The notes under the pieces were generated by a model. It was not told the DNA's origin, did not search any database, and saw only the letters and a list, made by a program, of their open reading frames with translations. From Selaginella moellendorffii (taxonomy: Eukaryota > Streptophyta > Lycopodiopsida > Selaginellales > Selaginellaceae), in assembly GCF_000143415.4 (NCBI RefSeq), contig NW_003314262.1, positions 2,277,804-2,341,803 of the forward strand: a stretch of 64,000 nucleotides of DNA, written 5' to 3'. Positions within the stretch are counted from its first letter, which is position 1; every line of letters begins with the position of its first letter. A program made the position numbers and the translations under genes. Positions 10,790-22,179 of the stretch are shown one piece after another.

Positions 10790-12732
10790 ATGATCGCGGG
10801 GGGACGAGGTGCTGGATTAATGGGGGTTTCGTCCAGGAATGGCTCTGGATCGATCGAATTGCCGGATTTGCCATTGGAGCGGCAATCTTCGCGGCGGAAG
10901 GGCGTGGAGAAGAGCATCCTGGACGATATTATGGGCGATCCCGACGATTTCAAGGAGCTCGTGGATCCGGAGGAGGATGGAGGGCGATGGGAGGACACGG
11001 TGAAAGAGGCGTAAGTGAAATATCTTCTTGGCTTAGCTATTAACGTAGGAAGTTTTTTGTTGTCATTGTACATGGCGTAGAGTACAGAGGTTTGTTTTTT
11101 GTTCCAGAGTCCTCGACTGTGATTCCCGGGCAGATTCTTTTTTATATGATGATCACTGCTGCTATTGATCCTCTTGGTGTCTTAGTAGTTTTGGTTTTGA
11201 TTTCTAATTCTTTTCGAATTCATTTTTGAGGTGCTCCTTTCAGCCTTGATGCCGAGAATTTGACTGAAGCGCCTGCTCCATTGGAGGTAATTGCCAGAGC
11301 AAAGATTTGCGTATCCTTTACTGAAGTTTGAGTTTTACGTGCAAGGTGAAACGCTCCAAGAACCAAGGATCAGAGCGTAGAGGTGAGACCTTCTTCTTAT
11401 ATCAGCATCCACCTTACGTTTTCCTTCTTGGTTTTCTCAGGTTCTAAATCACATGGTACCAGATATTTCATAATTAAAAGCTTAAACCATCAGAATCTCT
11501 CCAAATCTGTTGAAAGAGGAGTTTGGGCTACACCAGCGGTGAACGAAGACATCTTGAATGAAGCATTTCAGGTAGCTACGAAGTTCTTGTGTGTGTGTGT
11601 GTGTAGCTCTGACTTTTGTTCTTTCTTTTTAGACTTCAGAACGTGTTGTTTTAGTGTTCAGCGTGAACATGAGTGGTCACTTCCAAGGCTATGCCGAAAT
11701 GACATCTCGGCCTGGTCGACGAAAGGACAACCTTTGGAATGACGCCAACGATGGCTCCAGTCCATGGGGCGGTGTTTTTTCGGTGGACTGGCTAAAGTTG
11801 CATGATCTCCCATTTCAGGAAACCTCCCATCTTAAAAATCCTCTCGATGATAATAAGCCCGTAAAAATCAGCAAGGATTGTCAGGTATTGTGTCTCTTAT
11901 GTTCCCACGTCATTGTCATTCTCTTTTTCTTAGGAACTTCCTCGAGAAGTTGGGGAGTCTCTTTGTGCTTTGATCGATGAAGGAGCACAACGAGATGGAC
12001 ATGCAAAGAGGTTTTGTCGATTAGTTTGCCTGGCGTTTGCTAACCTTAGAAAACACAGGAAAAAGCCGGATGAAGACGCTGCTGGAACTAAAAGATTACG
12101 TGGAGACGGTGGACAAAATGACAAGACTGAAAGATCTTCTCAGAAAATTGAAAAGCACACCTCAGACAAGCAGAAAGCACCGGAGAGAATTACCCCAGAC
12201 AAAGACAAGGACAGAGAGCGAGACAAGCGATCAGAGAAGGACAGAGCAACGAGTAAGGAAAGGGATCGTGATCTTCGAAAGAACAGGCTGCCAGAGGAAG
12301 ATTTACTCAACATGGTAAGTGTCACACTTTACGTTTTCTAGTGGTTTTTCTTCAAACACATCACTGAGACATTTTGTTTGCTTAGACGTACGAGGAGTAC
12401 CTTCGAAGGCACAACCGAACCTATCAACAGGTACATGAGTATTTTGTGATGATTAATACCACAATACTAAACTAATGTGTACTTCTTTCAGTTTGGTCGT
12501 CCCGCAGCTCCTTATGTTGGACCGTGGATGGGTCCTGCTGGCCCTGGAATGCCTGATCCGTATGCATACTCCCTTCGTGATACTCGTGACTTACATCTGT
12601 AAACTGTTTTTCAGGTACGCGATGGCCGCTTGGTATGAACGGCGACCCGAACCGTTCTATGGGATTCCCCCAGTTCCTTACGGAGGCATGCATCCGTTTG
12701 ATCCCACAAAATGGCGTGGCCATCCGCGCTAG
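10790..12732 (+). CDS. YTH-domain m6A reader (YTHDC1-like)
   Basis: RNA-binding protein that recognises N6-methyladenosine. The YTH domain runs from about 11450 to 11985: GTRYFIIKSLNHQNLSKSVE, GVWATPAVNEDILNEAF, VVLVFSVNMSGHFQGYAEM, SPWGGVFSVDWLKLHDLPF and LKNPLDDNKPVKISKDCQEL. The aromatic-cage tryptophans are visible in GVWATP and in SPWGG. After the domain comes a Lys/Arg/Asp/Glu-rich segment (DKDKDRERDKRSEKDRATS), then a Pro/Gly/Tyr-rich tail ending FDPTKWRGHPR. The charged tail resembles nuclear YTHDC1-type readers more than cytosolic YTHDF readers. The start is taken at the first ATG of the open frame; a second in-frame ATG at 10820 is possible. Several introns of 60-100 bp. Confidence 0.87.
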
Positions 12733-13209
12733 GTGCGGAGCTGCTTTTTTTTTCTTTCTTGTTCTTTCGCGTCAACATTCACCAGTGGCTCGAGGACAAT
12801 TGTAGCTGTAAGAAGATTGTATTCCAGTTTTAACGCTGACGACTATTTTTTTTTATTTTTTTCATCCTGGGTGGATCACCCTGTGTGTGTTTCATAGCTT
12901 GCAGGCGGACTGTAAGAGTCCATGCTGCTTCATGGCAACTGTACAAATCGTGCAAGAAATTATAAAGTTTGTTCGCTGTTTCTCCTTTGTTACAAGGTTG
13001 GTGGATGAGTTTGTGTCAGAGATTCAGGTATGCGATTTTATATTCCTCCATGACGCTTTTATGGCTCGGGTCAAGCATGGGCAGCGTTGCATTCTGGTAC
13101 TTTGATTACACTCCTGACTTAAGCTTCATTTATCAGTGTCCACGTTCTAACGAGTCTTGATTGTATATAGGTGGATGCTGTGGAGAATGCCGGAGAAGCA
13201 GAGCGCAGT
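12733..13209. other. 3' flank of the YTH gene and leader of the GDSL lipase gene
   Basis: No gene found. The sequence right after the YTH stop is T-rich, as in an untranslated trailer. An open frame begins at an ATG at 13171 and runs in frame into the lipase, adding 13 residues before the hydrophobic signal peptide. I prefer the start at 13210, because the signal peptide follows it directly. Confidence 0.4.
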
Positions 13210-14433
13210 ATGAAGCTCTGGAGGTGGCTTGTTTTGAGCTATTTTTTTCTCGCGGGTGATGCGAGCAAGGTTCCAGCTCTCTTTGTGTTTGGAGACTCAA
13301 CGGTTGACACGGGTAATCTCAAGCAGCGGTCTTCGCTCTCGTTGCTGATGACCAACAGGCTTCCATATGGAAGGGACTTTGTGCCTCCTGGACCGACTGG
13401 ACGAGCGTCCAACGGCAAGCTTTCAACCGACTTCCTTGGTAAGTGACGAACATATGTTTCGCTTCTTTAACCGTGGAATTCCGCACTGCAGCTGAGTTTC
13501 TAGAGCTTCCTTCGCCAGCCAACGGCTTTGAGGAACAAACGTCGGGAATCTTTCGCGGGCGAAATTTTGCTGCCGGTGGTTCTGGATATCTGAATGGCAC
13601 TGGAGCCTTGTTCGTAAGCTCAAGTTTCCAACTTATGCATTTACCTTTTCTTCTTCTTCTCAGAGAACGATCCCACTCTCCACGCAGCTCGACGCGTTCG
13701 AAAAGCTCGTGAAATCCACAGCTCAGTCTCTAGGAACGAAAGCAGCTTCGGAGCTCCTGGCCAAGTCCCTGTTCGTCGTAAGCACCGGAAACAACGACAT
13801 GTTCGACTACATCTACAACATCCGGACCAGGTTCGACTACGACCCGGAGTCGTACAACAAGCTCGTACTCTCGAAAGCTCTCCCGCAACTCGAGGTATAC
13901 AGCACAGACATCTATCTCTCTCGGCTCTCAAGAGCATTCTAACTTCAGAGCTTTTGCAGCGTCTCTACACCTTAGGCGCCCGCAAGATGGTCGTCCTCTC
14001 CGTAGGCCCTCTCGGGTGCACGCCGGCGGTGCTCACACTCTACGACTCCACGGGCGAGTGCATGAGAGCCGTAAACGATCAAGTGGCGAGCTTCAACTCG
14101 GCCTTGAAGGCGTCGCTCGCGTCCCTGGCATCAAAGCTCCCGGCGCTCCACGCTATGTATGGAAACGCCTACGACTTGCTGCTGGACGCGGTGGAGCAGC
14201 CATCAAAGTATGGATTCAAGTATGGCAACGTTGCGTGCTGCGGGCTGGGGAGATTTGGAGGCTCGTCCGCGTGTAGCAACCTCAGCAACGTTTGCTTCTC
14301 GGCGGACGAGCACGTCTTTTGGGACCTCGTCCATCCCACCCAAGAAATGTATAGGCTGGTGTCGGACTCGCTCGTCTCGGGGCCACCTTCCATGGCCAGT
14401 CCGCTCAATATTAGCCAGTTGATCGCCTTCTAG
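13210..14433 (+). CDS. GDSL esterase/lipase (SGNH hydrolase), copy 1
   Basis: Secreted serine hydrolase of the plant GDSL family, acting on lipid or cell-wall esters. A signal peptide (WLVLSYFFLAGDASK) is followed by block I, ALFVFGDSTVDTGN, holding the catalytic Ser. The block II region is GRASNGKLSTDF, block III STGNNDMFDY (Gly and Asn of the oxyanion hole), and block V WDLVHPTQEM (catalytic Asp and His). Three or four short introns interrupt it. A close relative is on the opposite strand at 48790-50148, sharing YGRDFxPPGPTGRASNGKL and YGNVACCG. The hydrophilic C-terminus ends at the TAG at 14431-14433. Length of roughly 360 residues is normal. The natural substrate cannot be told. Confidence 0.92.
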
Positions 14434-15102
14434 GGATTCTTAAATCACTTCGTCCAAGATCTAAAATGGAATACAAAAAAGTAATATTTATATTGTTAAT
14501 ATGAAAAGCAATATAAAGATGGTTGTAAATTCAACATAGAAAGTTTAAATATTTCTATATATGAGATTCTTATTAAAAGTTATGGCAACTACATCTTTTA
14601 TGTTAGTATATCTTAGACAAGCTTTGTCGGAGAAAGCTTGTCCCAAAGGTGTTGCTCCAGAGACCTTTGACCATAGACCAGAATATGGTCCACAAGGAAG
14701 CGTGTTTCTGAGCATGAGCTAGAGTTCGTCTTCCACCATCTTATTGCGGAAGATGCTCGCTATGGAACCGTGATGGTAGAATCACCAGGAGGAATCCGAG
14801 GTATGTCCCGCTGCATCCCAACCTTGGTCAATTGCCAGGAGTGTCTAACACATATGAAGAATTTCATGGAAAAAACCGCTCCACTGTCACTGGGAGCGAC
14901 CGTTTGCTCTCCGGCTAGCTTGTGCTACTTGCGCTATGAGATGTATGATTTCTTCTAAGTTCTCTTCTGTTTAGCTTGTTTGATCGAGAACACACTGGCG
15001 GACAGCAGCAAAAACAATTAGCTCCAAAGTTTGGAAACTGGTGTTTCTAGTTAGAAATTCTTAGACGCCGGCGGTCCCTGGCGGCGATAGCGTCGCCACG
15101 AT
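14434..15102. repeat. Non-coding repeat-bearing DNA; copy of a repeat shared with 19870-19985
   Basis: No gene. At about 14691-14835 a segment beginning CAAGGAAGCGTGTTTCTGAG recurs in the same orientation at about 19876-19975 (CAAGGAAACGTGTTTGAGCA, and later CAACCTTGGYCAATTGCMAG), with small indels. A 62-codon open frame at 14770-14958 falls partly in this repeat and resembles nothing I know, so it is not called a gene. Confidence 0.55.
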
Positions 15103-15560
15103 TATGAGCACCTCCTAAGCGTACAGATGGAAAGCCGTAATTATTAATATATCTGATCCGCCTTGCATTTCTGCATCCATCGGTCTCATGCTTCATAGTA
15201 CCTCTGAACAGCATATAGATAGGCAGATAGATTTAAAATGTAATTTGCAGCAAGCTCTTGAATAAAGAACAAAGAGTTTCGAAGACCAAGAAGAGGAAAT
15301 CGAGAGAGCTATTCAAAAGATCCTGATTCGGAAAGCCGAGGAGAACAAAACTTTCCTCGAGCAGGTGTTTCCATGCTTTCAAGGCACGAAAGTCTCCAAC
15401 ATATTCTCGAGGAGATGAACGGAAAAACCAGTGAAGGACAAAGTATCGTTGGCTTGAAGAGAAGTACGTTCAGACTCTCCTGCAGGCAAACACTGCTGAT
15501 CAAGGAGTGAAATGATAGAATTCGGGATCTGGAAGAGCTAAAGTGTCTCCATGAATTCAA
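15103..15560 (+). pseudogene. Decayed partial copy of the BRIZ gene (coiled-coil exons), inverted relative to it
   Basis: The first 31 bases are the exact reverse complement of 20747-20777 inside the intact BRIZ gene. From about 15255 to 15550 the plus strand follows the BRIZ coiled-coil coding strand: a frame like VSKTKKRK against the gene's FKDREKEIE, then CGAAAGCCGAGGAGAACAAA, then a segment matching the exon for [16 protein letters not shown]. Stop codons and indels break every frame. Just after CCTCGAGCAG the copy keeps the gene's intron sequence (GTGTTTCCATGCTTTCAAGG). It therefore arose from genomic DNA and not from mRNA. Confidence 0.85.
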
Positions 15561-16319
15561 GGTAGCTAGTATACTTGTTTCACAGATTGCCCTAGTTTCA
15601 ATGGTGACGGTACTTCGCCTAAAAAATCTAGAAAAGAAATTAGTGGGAAAAACTTCACACTGAAACTCTTATGGCATTGGTTTTGCTTCAATTGATAATT
15701 ATAATAGTTATCTTAAATATTTTTACTTCATTATAAAAATAAGATAAGTGTGAAGGGGAAATTTGAATAATGAACTATAGATCTCATAAAACTTTTGAAT
15801 TATTAAATAGTTCTTACTGCAAATTTACAGCATAACCTTCCATACAACTAAATTAAACAAAAAAAATCAAACAAGGCACAATTCATAAAATTAAATAAGT
15901 TTTATAATTATTGAATTTTCTGAAATTATGCTTTTTTAAGACATGAGAATTATTAAGCCAAATCCTAAATATTTTATTTCCCTTATTTTGGGATCAAAAA
16001 CTTTAATTATTGCAATTACTCCAGTGTTATATCCAAATTTGAAACAAGCCATATGATAAAATATCTAAATTACATATTGAAGTACTTATATGGCATACTA
16101 TAAATGTTTTCTCTCTAATATTAACTATGAAATTGCTCTGTGTTAGTAAAAATATAATAGTAGAATGTGTTATTAAAATTTTGCATTTTAATTTTAGTTA
16201 TTTTTTAAATAAATAGTTTCATTCTCTATATTTAGTGGATAGAACTTTTTAATAGTAATGTGAATTTCTGATTTTTACTATGGAAAGTTAAAGATTTAAA
16301 TATTTTTAAGTGCACATTT

Positions 16320-16790
16320 AATAAGATCTAAAGCATTAAATTTTAAAATAAATAGCTAGGATTTATTTTATTAGTAATTTACTGCAAATTGAATGCAGTA
16401 ACATTAATACATAATTTTTATTAATAGTAGTGCTAATTTTATTAATTATTATTATTTAAATATAATTGAATTAAATATTAAAAGTTTGCTAAGTACATAG
16501 ATACACCTATATCTTCAATTATCATATGCCAAAAAAAAATCTTAAGACTGTTCTAAATTTATATTAATTAATTATTTTTTATTATACCCGATAATGAAAT
16601 TTTTGAATAATTATATAACTACATCTCTCTAAATAATAATTATTATAAATGCTTCTAAATAGTGTTACCATTTAATTATTAGATAAGTTTTCTATGATAT
16701 GAGTGCTTTTATAGTTCAACTTTATTCTTTCATATTTAACAGTGTTAGTGTTAGAGTATATATAAAAATTTATCTATAACATAATGTGAA
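16320..16790. repeat. AT-rich direct repeat, left copy (right copy about 18190-18720)
   Basis: The left copy contains TTTTAAAATAAATAGCTAGG, then a stretch ending in ATATCTTCAATTATCATATG, and later AGTTCAACTTTATTCTTTC and CAGTGTTAG. The right copy has the same succession with about 15-20 percent differences and indels. The copies are in the same orientation about 1.9 kb apart. They carry no open frame and look like parts of an old duplicated or repeated element. Confidence 0.75.
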
Positions 16791-16814
16791 ATTTTATTTT
16801 AAATTTTTTTTTCT

Positions 16815-16990
16815 AAAACTCATTAAAAGTGTAAAAATGTGTTTATGTCAAAAGTTTGAATACATATAAACTATTAGGATAAAAAAATATACTCTTAAAT
16901 TTTATAAATTATAAATTTAATATGGGTAGAATATCATAAAATATTCAAATGTATTTTAAAATTAGAAACTATAAAGTTTTTGGAAGTAGC
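16815..16990. repeat. AT-rich direct repeat, left copy (right copy about 19500-19650)
   Basis: Shared succession of ATATAAACTATTAG, ATAAATTTAA, GTA/TAAAATATC and AAATGTATTTTAAAATTA-like blocks, in the same order and orientation at 16860-16990 and 19545-19650. Similarity is weaker than in the other pair, and the AT-rich composition makes chance matches more likely. Confidence 0.5.
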
Positions 16991-17962
16991 ACAAAGTTAA
17001 TATAATCATTAGGTCCGGTAAAATCAAAACTGAGGTATGTAATATAGTTTTTAACTCAAAGTTATTCATCACAAAAATAACTTTGGTAAAGAGTAATTTA
17101 CAATATCTAGAGAAGCTCATTATATAGGACCATTTCTTCAAGTTGCACAAGTAAATTTTGCAAAAACATTTTTGTGTCCTTCTTTTGTGTTTCATATGAA
17201 AGGGTGAACTTTTGTCATCTTGAGTTTCGTGTCAAAAAAATCTTGAATGCCTTCTACGATTACATTCTCTGTGATTGCAAAGTATCTAGGTTAACAGCTT
17301 GTTAATCTTCAACAAAAAGTGAAAATGATTAGGAAGTTACATAGTCTTTACCTTATTCCACATAAAAAGTCGTTAAACATAAGAAATGTTAACCTTCTTT
17401 TACTTGTAACATGCAAGATCCAAGATGAATCACTAGTCTCTTCTAGCGTTGAACAAAATGCGGCAGCTTAATGAATAAAGCTAAAAACACAAATACCACG
17501 AATTTACAAATTGCATTAGAAGCTTTTAAACCACAAACATTCCTTTTCATTTGGGAAATAAAAAACTTTTAACAACGAAAAACTACTCATATAAAGCATA
17601 CCTTGTGTGCTTTTGCTCTCTAACTAAAAATGTCAAGAAGTGGTCACATACTTGATTAGATGTTTTTTTTAAGCTTCTCAGCTACCTGCAATGGCATTAA
17701 ATAGCAAAACATCAAATGTCTAGAGTTTGGCCACCTAATTTGCAGATTTGGATAAACTAACAACCCAGAAAGGAAAAGTTACTATACAGATGGACAATGT
17801 GCCAAGGAAATCCTCTTCTTTGAGAAGAATACCACAATGACATTACTCTAATGATCTTACAATAAACTCTAAAGAAAATAAAATATGCTAGAATATTTTT
17901 TGTAGTTATGGGTTGGATTGTTTTGTGTTTCTCTTTTATGAAGCCATCTTAGTGATCATCAA

Positions 17963-18155
17963 CTTTAAACTTTTATCTTTTTTGTTTTTTTTTGAGTTAT
18001 TTTGTGTTTTTTAGTGCTTGAGTTGCCCATAAAGACACTACCTTGTTGCATTTTAATGTGGTTAGAAATTTATTTCTATTGTGTTTTTATGAACACCACG
18101 AAATTTTAGATTTGCAAAGAGATGCACATTTTAAAGCTATGAAAAAAAATCTTGT
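17963..18155 (-). pseudogene. Second decayed copy of the BRIZ gene 3' end, with C-to-T type decay
   Basis: Aligned with 20105-20305 of the intact gene in the same orientation. The intact plus strand reads GCTTGAGTCGCCCACAAGGA and the copy GCTTGAGTTGCCCATAAAGA; later CTATGAACACCATGAAATCT faces TTATGAACACCACGAAATTT. Nearly all differences are C in the gene to T in the copy, plus some G to A. This is what deamination of methylated cytosine in a silenced duplicate produces. The former stop codon and last exon are covered, but the reading frame is destroyed. Confidence 0.82.
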
Positions 18156-18189
18156 GAAATGAAAAATGAAATTCATGACTTTATATGAG

Positions 18190-18720
18190 AAGATTTAATA
18201 AGATTTAACGCATTAGATTTTAAAATAAATGGCTAGGATTTCTTTTATTAGTAATTTACTACAAATTGCATACAATAACATTAATACTTAGTTTTATTAA
18301 TGGTAGTGATATTTTTAATTAATTTTTATTAATTAATTATAATTAAATTTAAAAATTTAAATTTGTCTAGGTATACAGATAGAGATATATCTTCAACTAT
18401 TATATGCTAAAAAAAATACCTATGAAAATTCTAAATATATACTAGTTAGTGACTTTATAATATACTTTATAATGAAAGTTTTTAATAATTATGTAAATGC
18501 CTCTCTTCTGAAGCAAAAAGTCAACATTTATAGCTGTAGAAAAGGAATCTCTAGATAATAGTTATTATGAATACTTTTAAATAGTGTTATTATTTAATCA
18601 TTAGATAAGTTTTTTATAATATGAGTGCTTTCATAGTTCAACTTTATTCTTTCATATCTAACAGTGTTAGAGTATATATAAAAATATATTTTATTTATTT
18701 ATAACATAATATGAAATAAG
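18190..18720. repeat. AT-rich direct repeat, right copy (left copy 16320-16790)
   Basis: Same block order as the left copy: TTTTAAAATAAATGGCTAGG near 18220, ATATCTTCAACTATTATATG near 18390, ATAGTTCAACTTTATTCTTTC near 18630, then CAGTGTTAGAGTATATATAA. It contains a small extra segment near 18500-18545 that is absent from the left copy. Confidence 0.75.
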
Positions 18721-18789
18721 GGATTAAAGACTCATCAAAAGTATGACATATAAGAATTAGTTTATTGTGATGTTATAAATCTTTCTATT

Positions 18790-19340
18790 TATAGTATCAA
18801 CAAATACTCCCTTTTGACACCTTCAGGTTGCACACACCTTCAAGTCACTTGCATACCTTGCATCACCCGTTGTAGTCAACTCCAAGATTCAAGCATAGCC
18901 TAGCTCTTCATTTCTGGCACACTCCCTCACCAACCTTGCCTATGGTGCTGCTCATACACCGCGTGCAAGCGAGTTGATCCTAAAAGGAGCTTGGATTGTG
19001 TGCTTGACTACCATTCTACTTGCCCCTGTTATCCCTGTGAGCACCTCCTCCAAGAGCTTACAGACGCACAGACTCTCATGGGAATGCCCACACAACTGCG
19101 CAAGCAGAGTAGGTATGGAGCCCTAGGAGTGCATGGCATAGCAATTGTCACCACGCCCCCTTCCCTTCCCAGCCACATGTGCATCCTGCCCATTGGCCAC
19201 CACAACATTGAGCTGATATTCCTACTAACCATGGCCACGAGCCCTAGCCCGAGCCTGAGGTGGCCTCCCCTTTCCAAGAACCATGGCTTTTGAGGCTGCC
19301 TTGGGCCCAAGATCGGACGACTGTGGGGGTCTAGGCCCTT
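18790..19340. other. GC-richer island inside the AT-rich repeat region, probably a mobile-element fragment
   Basis: Base composition changes abruptly from AT-rich to near-balanced, then back after about 19340. Open frames on both strands (100 and 93 codons, 18991-19310) overlap and neither resembles a known protein. The sharp edges suggest an inserted element fragment or LTR, but I see neither target-site duplications nor a diagnostic domain. Confidence 0.4.
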
Positions 19341-19869
19341 TTTTTTTTATTATTATAGATTTCATAATTGAGAATTATATATTCATAATGATGGTATTGA
19401 TGTTTGATGTTGAGACTTTTAACTTTCACCTTTAGCTGTAATGCCCTTAAGTATGTTTTGGCTTATTTTGACCATGCATTTGTATAACTTTTGATCAAAA
19501 CACATTTTTACACTTTAGATGAGTTTTATAAAAAAAAATTAAAAAATATATAAACTATTAGAATAAAAAAGAATACATTATAAATTTAAAATTGGTAAAA
19601 TATCCTAAAACATTCCAACATATTTTAAAATTAAAATTTACAGGTTTTTTGGCAGCAGAAGAGAAAGTCACAAGTTCTCTCTCTACACCAAAACAAATAA
19701 CACAATTTGCTAATCAGCAAACAACAAAAAGCATATTCCCATATGAAATCAACAATTCAATTTCTTTTAGACTTTGCATATGCAACCTGAGATTTAATGC
19801 AAGAATCAAAAAGATCTTAAGCTATAGTAATTAAAATTTGAATATTCTCACAGATACATTTTTCCAAGT

Positions 19870-19985
19870 AACCATTCGCAAGGAAACGTGTTTGAGCATG
19901 AGCTAGACTTGTATTCAACCATCTGATTGCATATGATGTCTCGATGCATGCCAACCTTGGCCAATTGCAAGGAGGGAGACTTAAG
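19870..19985. repeat. Second copy of the repeat at 14691-14835
   Basis: Starts GCAAGGAAACGTGTTTGAGC and continues with the same order of words as the copy 5.2 kb to the left, in the same orientation. It lies just downstream of the 3' end of the BRIZ gene. No coding capacity. Confidence 0.6.
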
Positions 19986-20112
19986 GAATTCTGAGGGTAG
20001 CCCTCAACTCAGCTGATAATATCAAATCGAACTTGGTCGATCATTACCTTTTCCTACAGAGTTCAAGTTCCTAGAAGTTGGTGTGATGTCTTACATTACG
20101 CACCAAAGGCTT

Positions 20113-22179
20113 TTATCTCTTTCGCCTGTTTCGAGCCACCTTGCGCTTCTCAGAGCTTGAGTCGCCCACAAGGACGTTGCCTTGTTGCATCTCACTGTGC
20201 TTAGAAATCGTCCTCTGTGCTTCTATGAACACCATGAAATCTCGGACCTGCAAGGAGGTGCACACCTTAAAGTCACGAGAGAAAGACGAGAAAGAAGCCT
20301 TACTTGCTCTTCCAGATCCTGAATTTTGTTGTCCCGCTCCTTGATCAGCAGTGCTTGGCTGCAAGAGAGAGCGTAGTTATGGCTTGTTCGCTAAACAAAA
20401 AACGTACTTCTCTTCTAGCTGACGATACTTTGTCCTCCATTCCTCTTGGTTTTTCCGGAGGCATTCGTTCATCTGCACAACGATATGTTAGACTTCCGCG
20501 CCTTGAAAGCAAGGAAACACCTGCTCGAGGAATGCTTTCTCCTCCTCTGCTTTCCGGATCGTATCTTGCATCGTTTGCAGTTTCAAGGAAACGCCTCTCT
20601 CAATTTCCTTTTCTCGGTCTTTGAAACTCTTCGCTCTTTCTTCTAGAGCTTGAGCCATTAAAAGTTCATGATGCTGCGAAACAAGATACATAAATTACCG
20701 AACCGCCAGAATCTATATGAATGAATAATTACCTGTCGCTGGCTTTCCATCTGTACGCTTAGGAGGTGCTCGTAATCGTACTTCGCCTGCAAGGTTCAAC
20801 AAAGAAATTAGTCGAAAGCCTCATGCTGATACTCTTACTGCATCGATTTTGCTCCGACTGATAGCTTCAGCAAAATCCATCCCGCCGCTGCACTCGCAAC
20901 TGGCATTTGCGTCTTGACACGGAGCATTAAGCTCCACCAGCTTTCCATCAGTCTTGGATTGGATCAATCTGTGAACGTAGTTGTCTCCCACGTAGTCCCA
21001 TACCCGCTGCGTTTCTAGTTCAAGTGAGTAACAATGTTGAGTTTCTCTCCAATGGTTTATAGCATGGCCCTCCTCGTATCTATGACAGAAAAATGACATT
21101 CGAGCGCAGGGGCTCTATAAAACGTCGTACCTTCCGCAACCAACAAAGCCACATATAACACAGATCCAAAGATTGTCTGCAGTGGAGCAAACGGAGCACG
21201 TCGAGTTTTCATATTTCTCTTGACAGTATCGACAAACCTGCAATGAATGCAAGCATTAAAATATTTGCGTTCATAAGTTGATCAAGTCATACCGGACATG
21301 TAGAATCGGTCCACTTGGAAATGCAAGATGTGTGGAACGAGTGATTGCAAACAGTCGTTAAGATTCCGCTGACATGTTGATCCAATCTCTCTGTCAAGGG
21401 AACGAACGTGACGCAGTTTCAGGATAAAACTACAGAAAAAAGGAGAGAAAGTCATCACTCACCTAGGCAGACAGCGCAGCTTGGAAGTTCAGTAAGCCCC
21501 GAAGGAGCAGAGGATGCATCCCCGCCGGCAGAAGTGTATTCCACATCAGCTACAAAAAGAACATGGCAAATTTGTTCCTGAAGAAGAAGAAATTCAAGTC
21601 ATGCGCCATCGATTTTATTTCTATCTCCTCACCTGAAGTGATGAAAATGGTCGCCCGTTGAAATGCCTGAAGAACTCATCAGCAGAGATCTGATCCTCAA
21701 ACTTCATCACAACACTGTATCTGTCCTTGCTTGTCTCGTTCCTGCTGACCAAAGAAAAAAAAAAAACCGAAAATTTTCATTAAGTCAGTGACTAGAACTT
21801 GTGACACTACCTGACGATCCGCATCTCTTTGATGCTTTGAAAGAACGAGCCCGTGAACTGACAAAGGTCAGCGCCAGTCATGAGGCTAGGCACTGCAAGG
21901 ATACACAGTTGCTCATTTCTACCACTCTGTGCGTAGTCACACGGAAATTATAGAAAGAGTCCCACGAAGCTCTAGAATCTCGTGGAAAATTTCACCAAAA
22001 CTCACCGGCAATGCTCCGATCGCTCCTGGCTGGGCTGCCGTGTTGCGGAAGAGATGCATTTCGCCGCGTGTAGTCTCCACTCTGGGATTCCCGGAAGAAA
22101 ACCTCAGGGTCTCGATCCAATCCGGCAACTCCGACGGCACCGAGTGATCCCCTATCTCGTGAACCTTGACGCTAAACAT
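20113..22179 (-). CDS. BRAP2-type RING / UBP zinc-finger E3 ubiquitin ligase (BRIZ-like)
   Basis: Homologue of the plant BRIZ1/BRIZ2 proteins, which act as a heteromeric E3 ligase needed for seed germination in Arabidopsis. Domain order: N-terminal BRAP2 RRM-like domain ([20 protein letters not shown], then [19 protein letters not shown]); RING finger ([32 protein letters not shown]); UBP-type zinc finger ([20 protein letters not shown], then [19 protein letters not shown]); and a long coiled coil (about 20300-20800) ending in a basic tail, [12 protein letters not shown]. Start taken at [20 protein letters not shown], the first ATG. About nine exons with short introns. Two decayed partial copies lie within 5 kb downstream. 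Expected length of about 480 residues is kept. Confidence 0.93.

Larger units (their letters stand above)
15561..17962. other. AT-rich non-coding DNA with repeats
   Basis: About 2.4 kb of DNA with strikingly low GC content and no long open frame that looks coding. It contains the left members of two direct-repeat pairs (16320-16790 and 16815-16990, described separately). A 77-codon open frame at 16962-17195 on the minus strand has no recognisable features. Probably old transposable-element debris. Confidence 0.55.

Noticed and set aside
15249-15560. A second functional BRIZ-like gene
   Set aside because: Stops and indels in every frame and absence of the RING and zinc-finger exons show that it is a fragmentary pseudogene.
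18991-19310. Overlapping 100- and 93-codon frames on both strands
   Set aside because: Neither resembles a known protein and the block looks like an inserted non-coding fragment.
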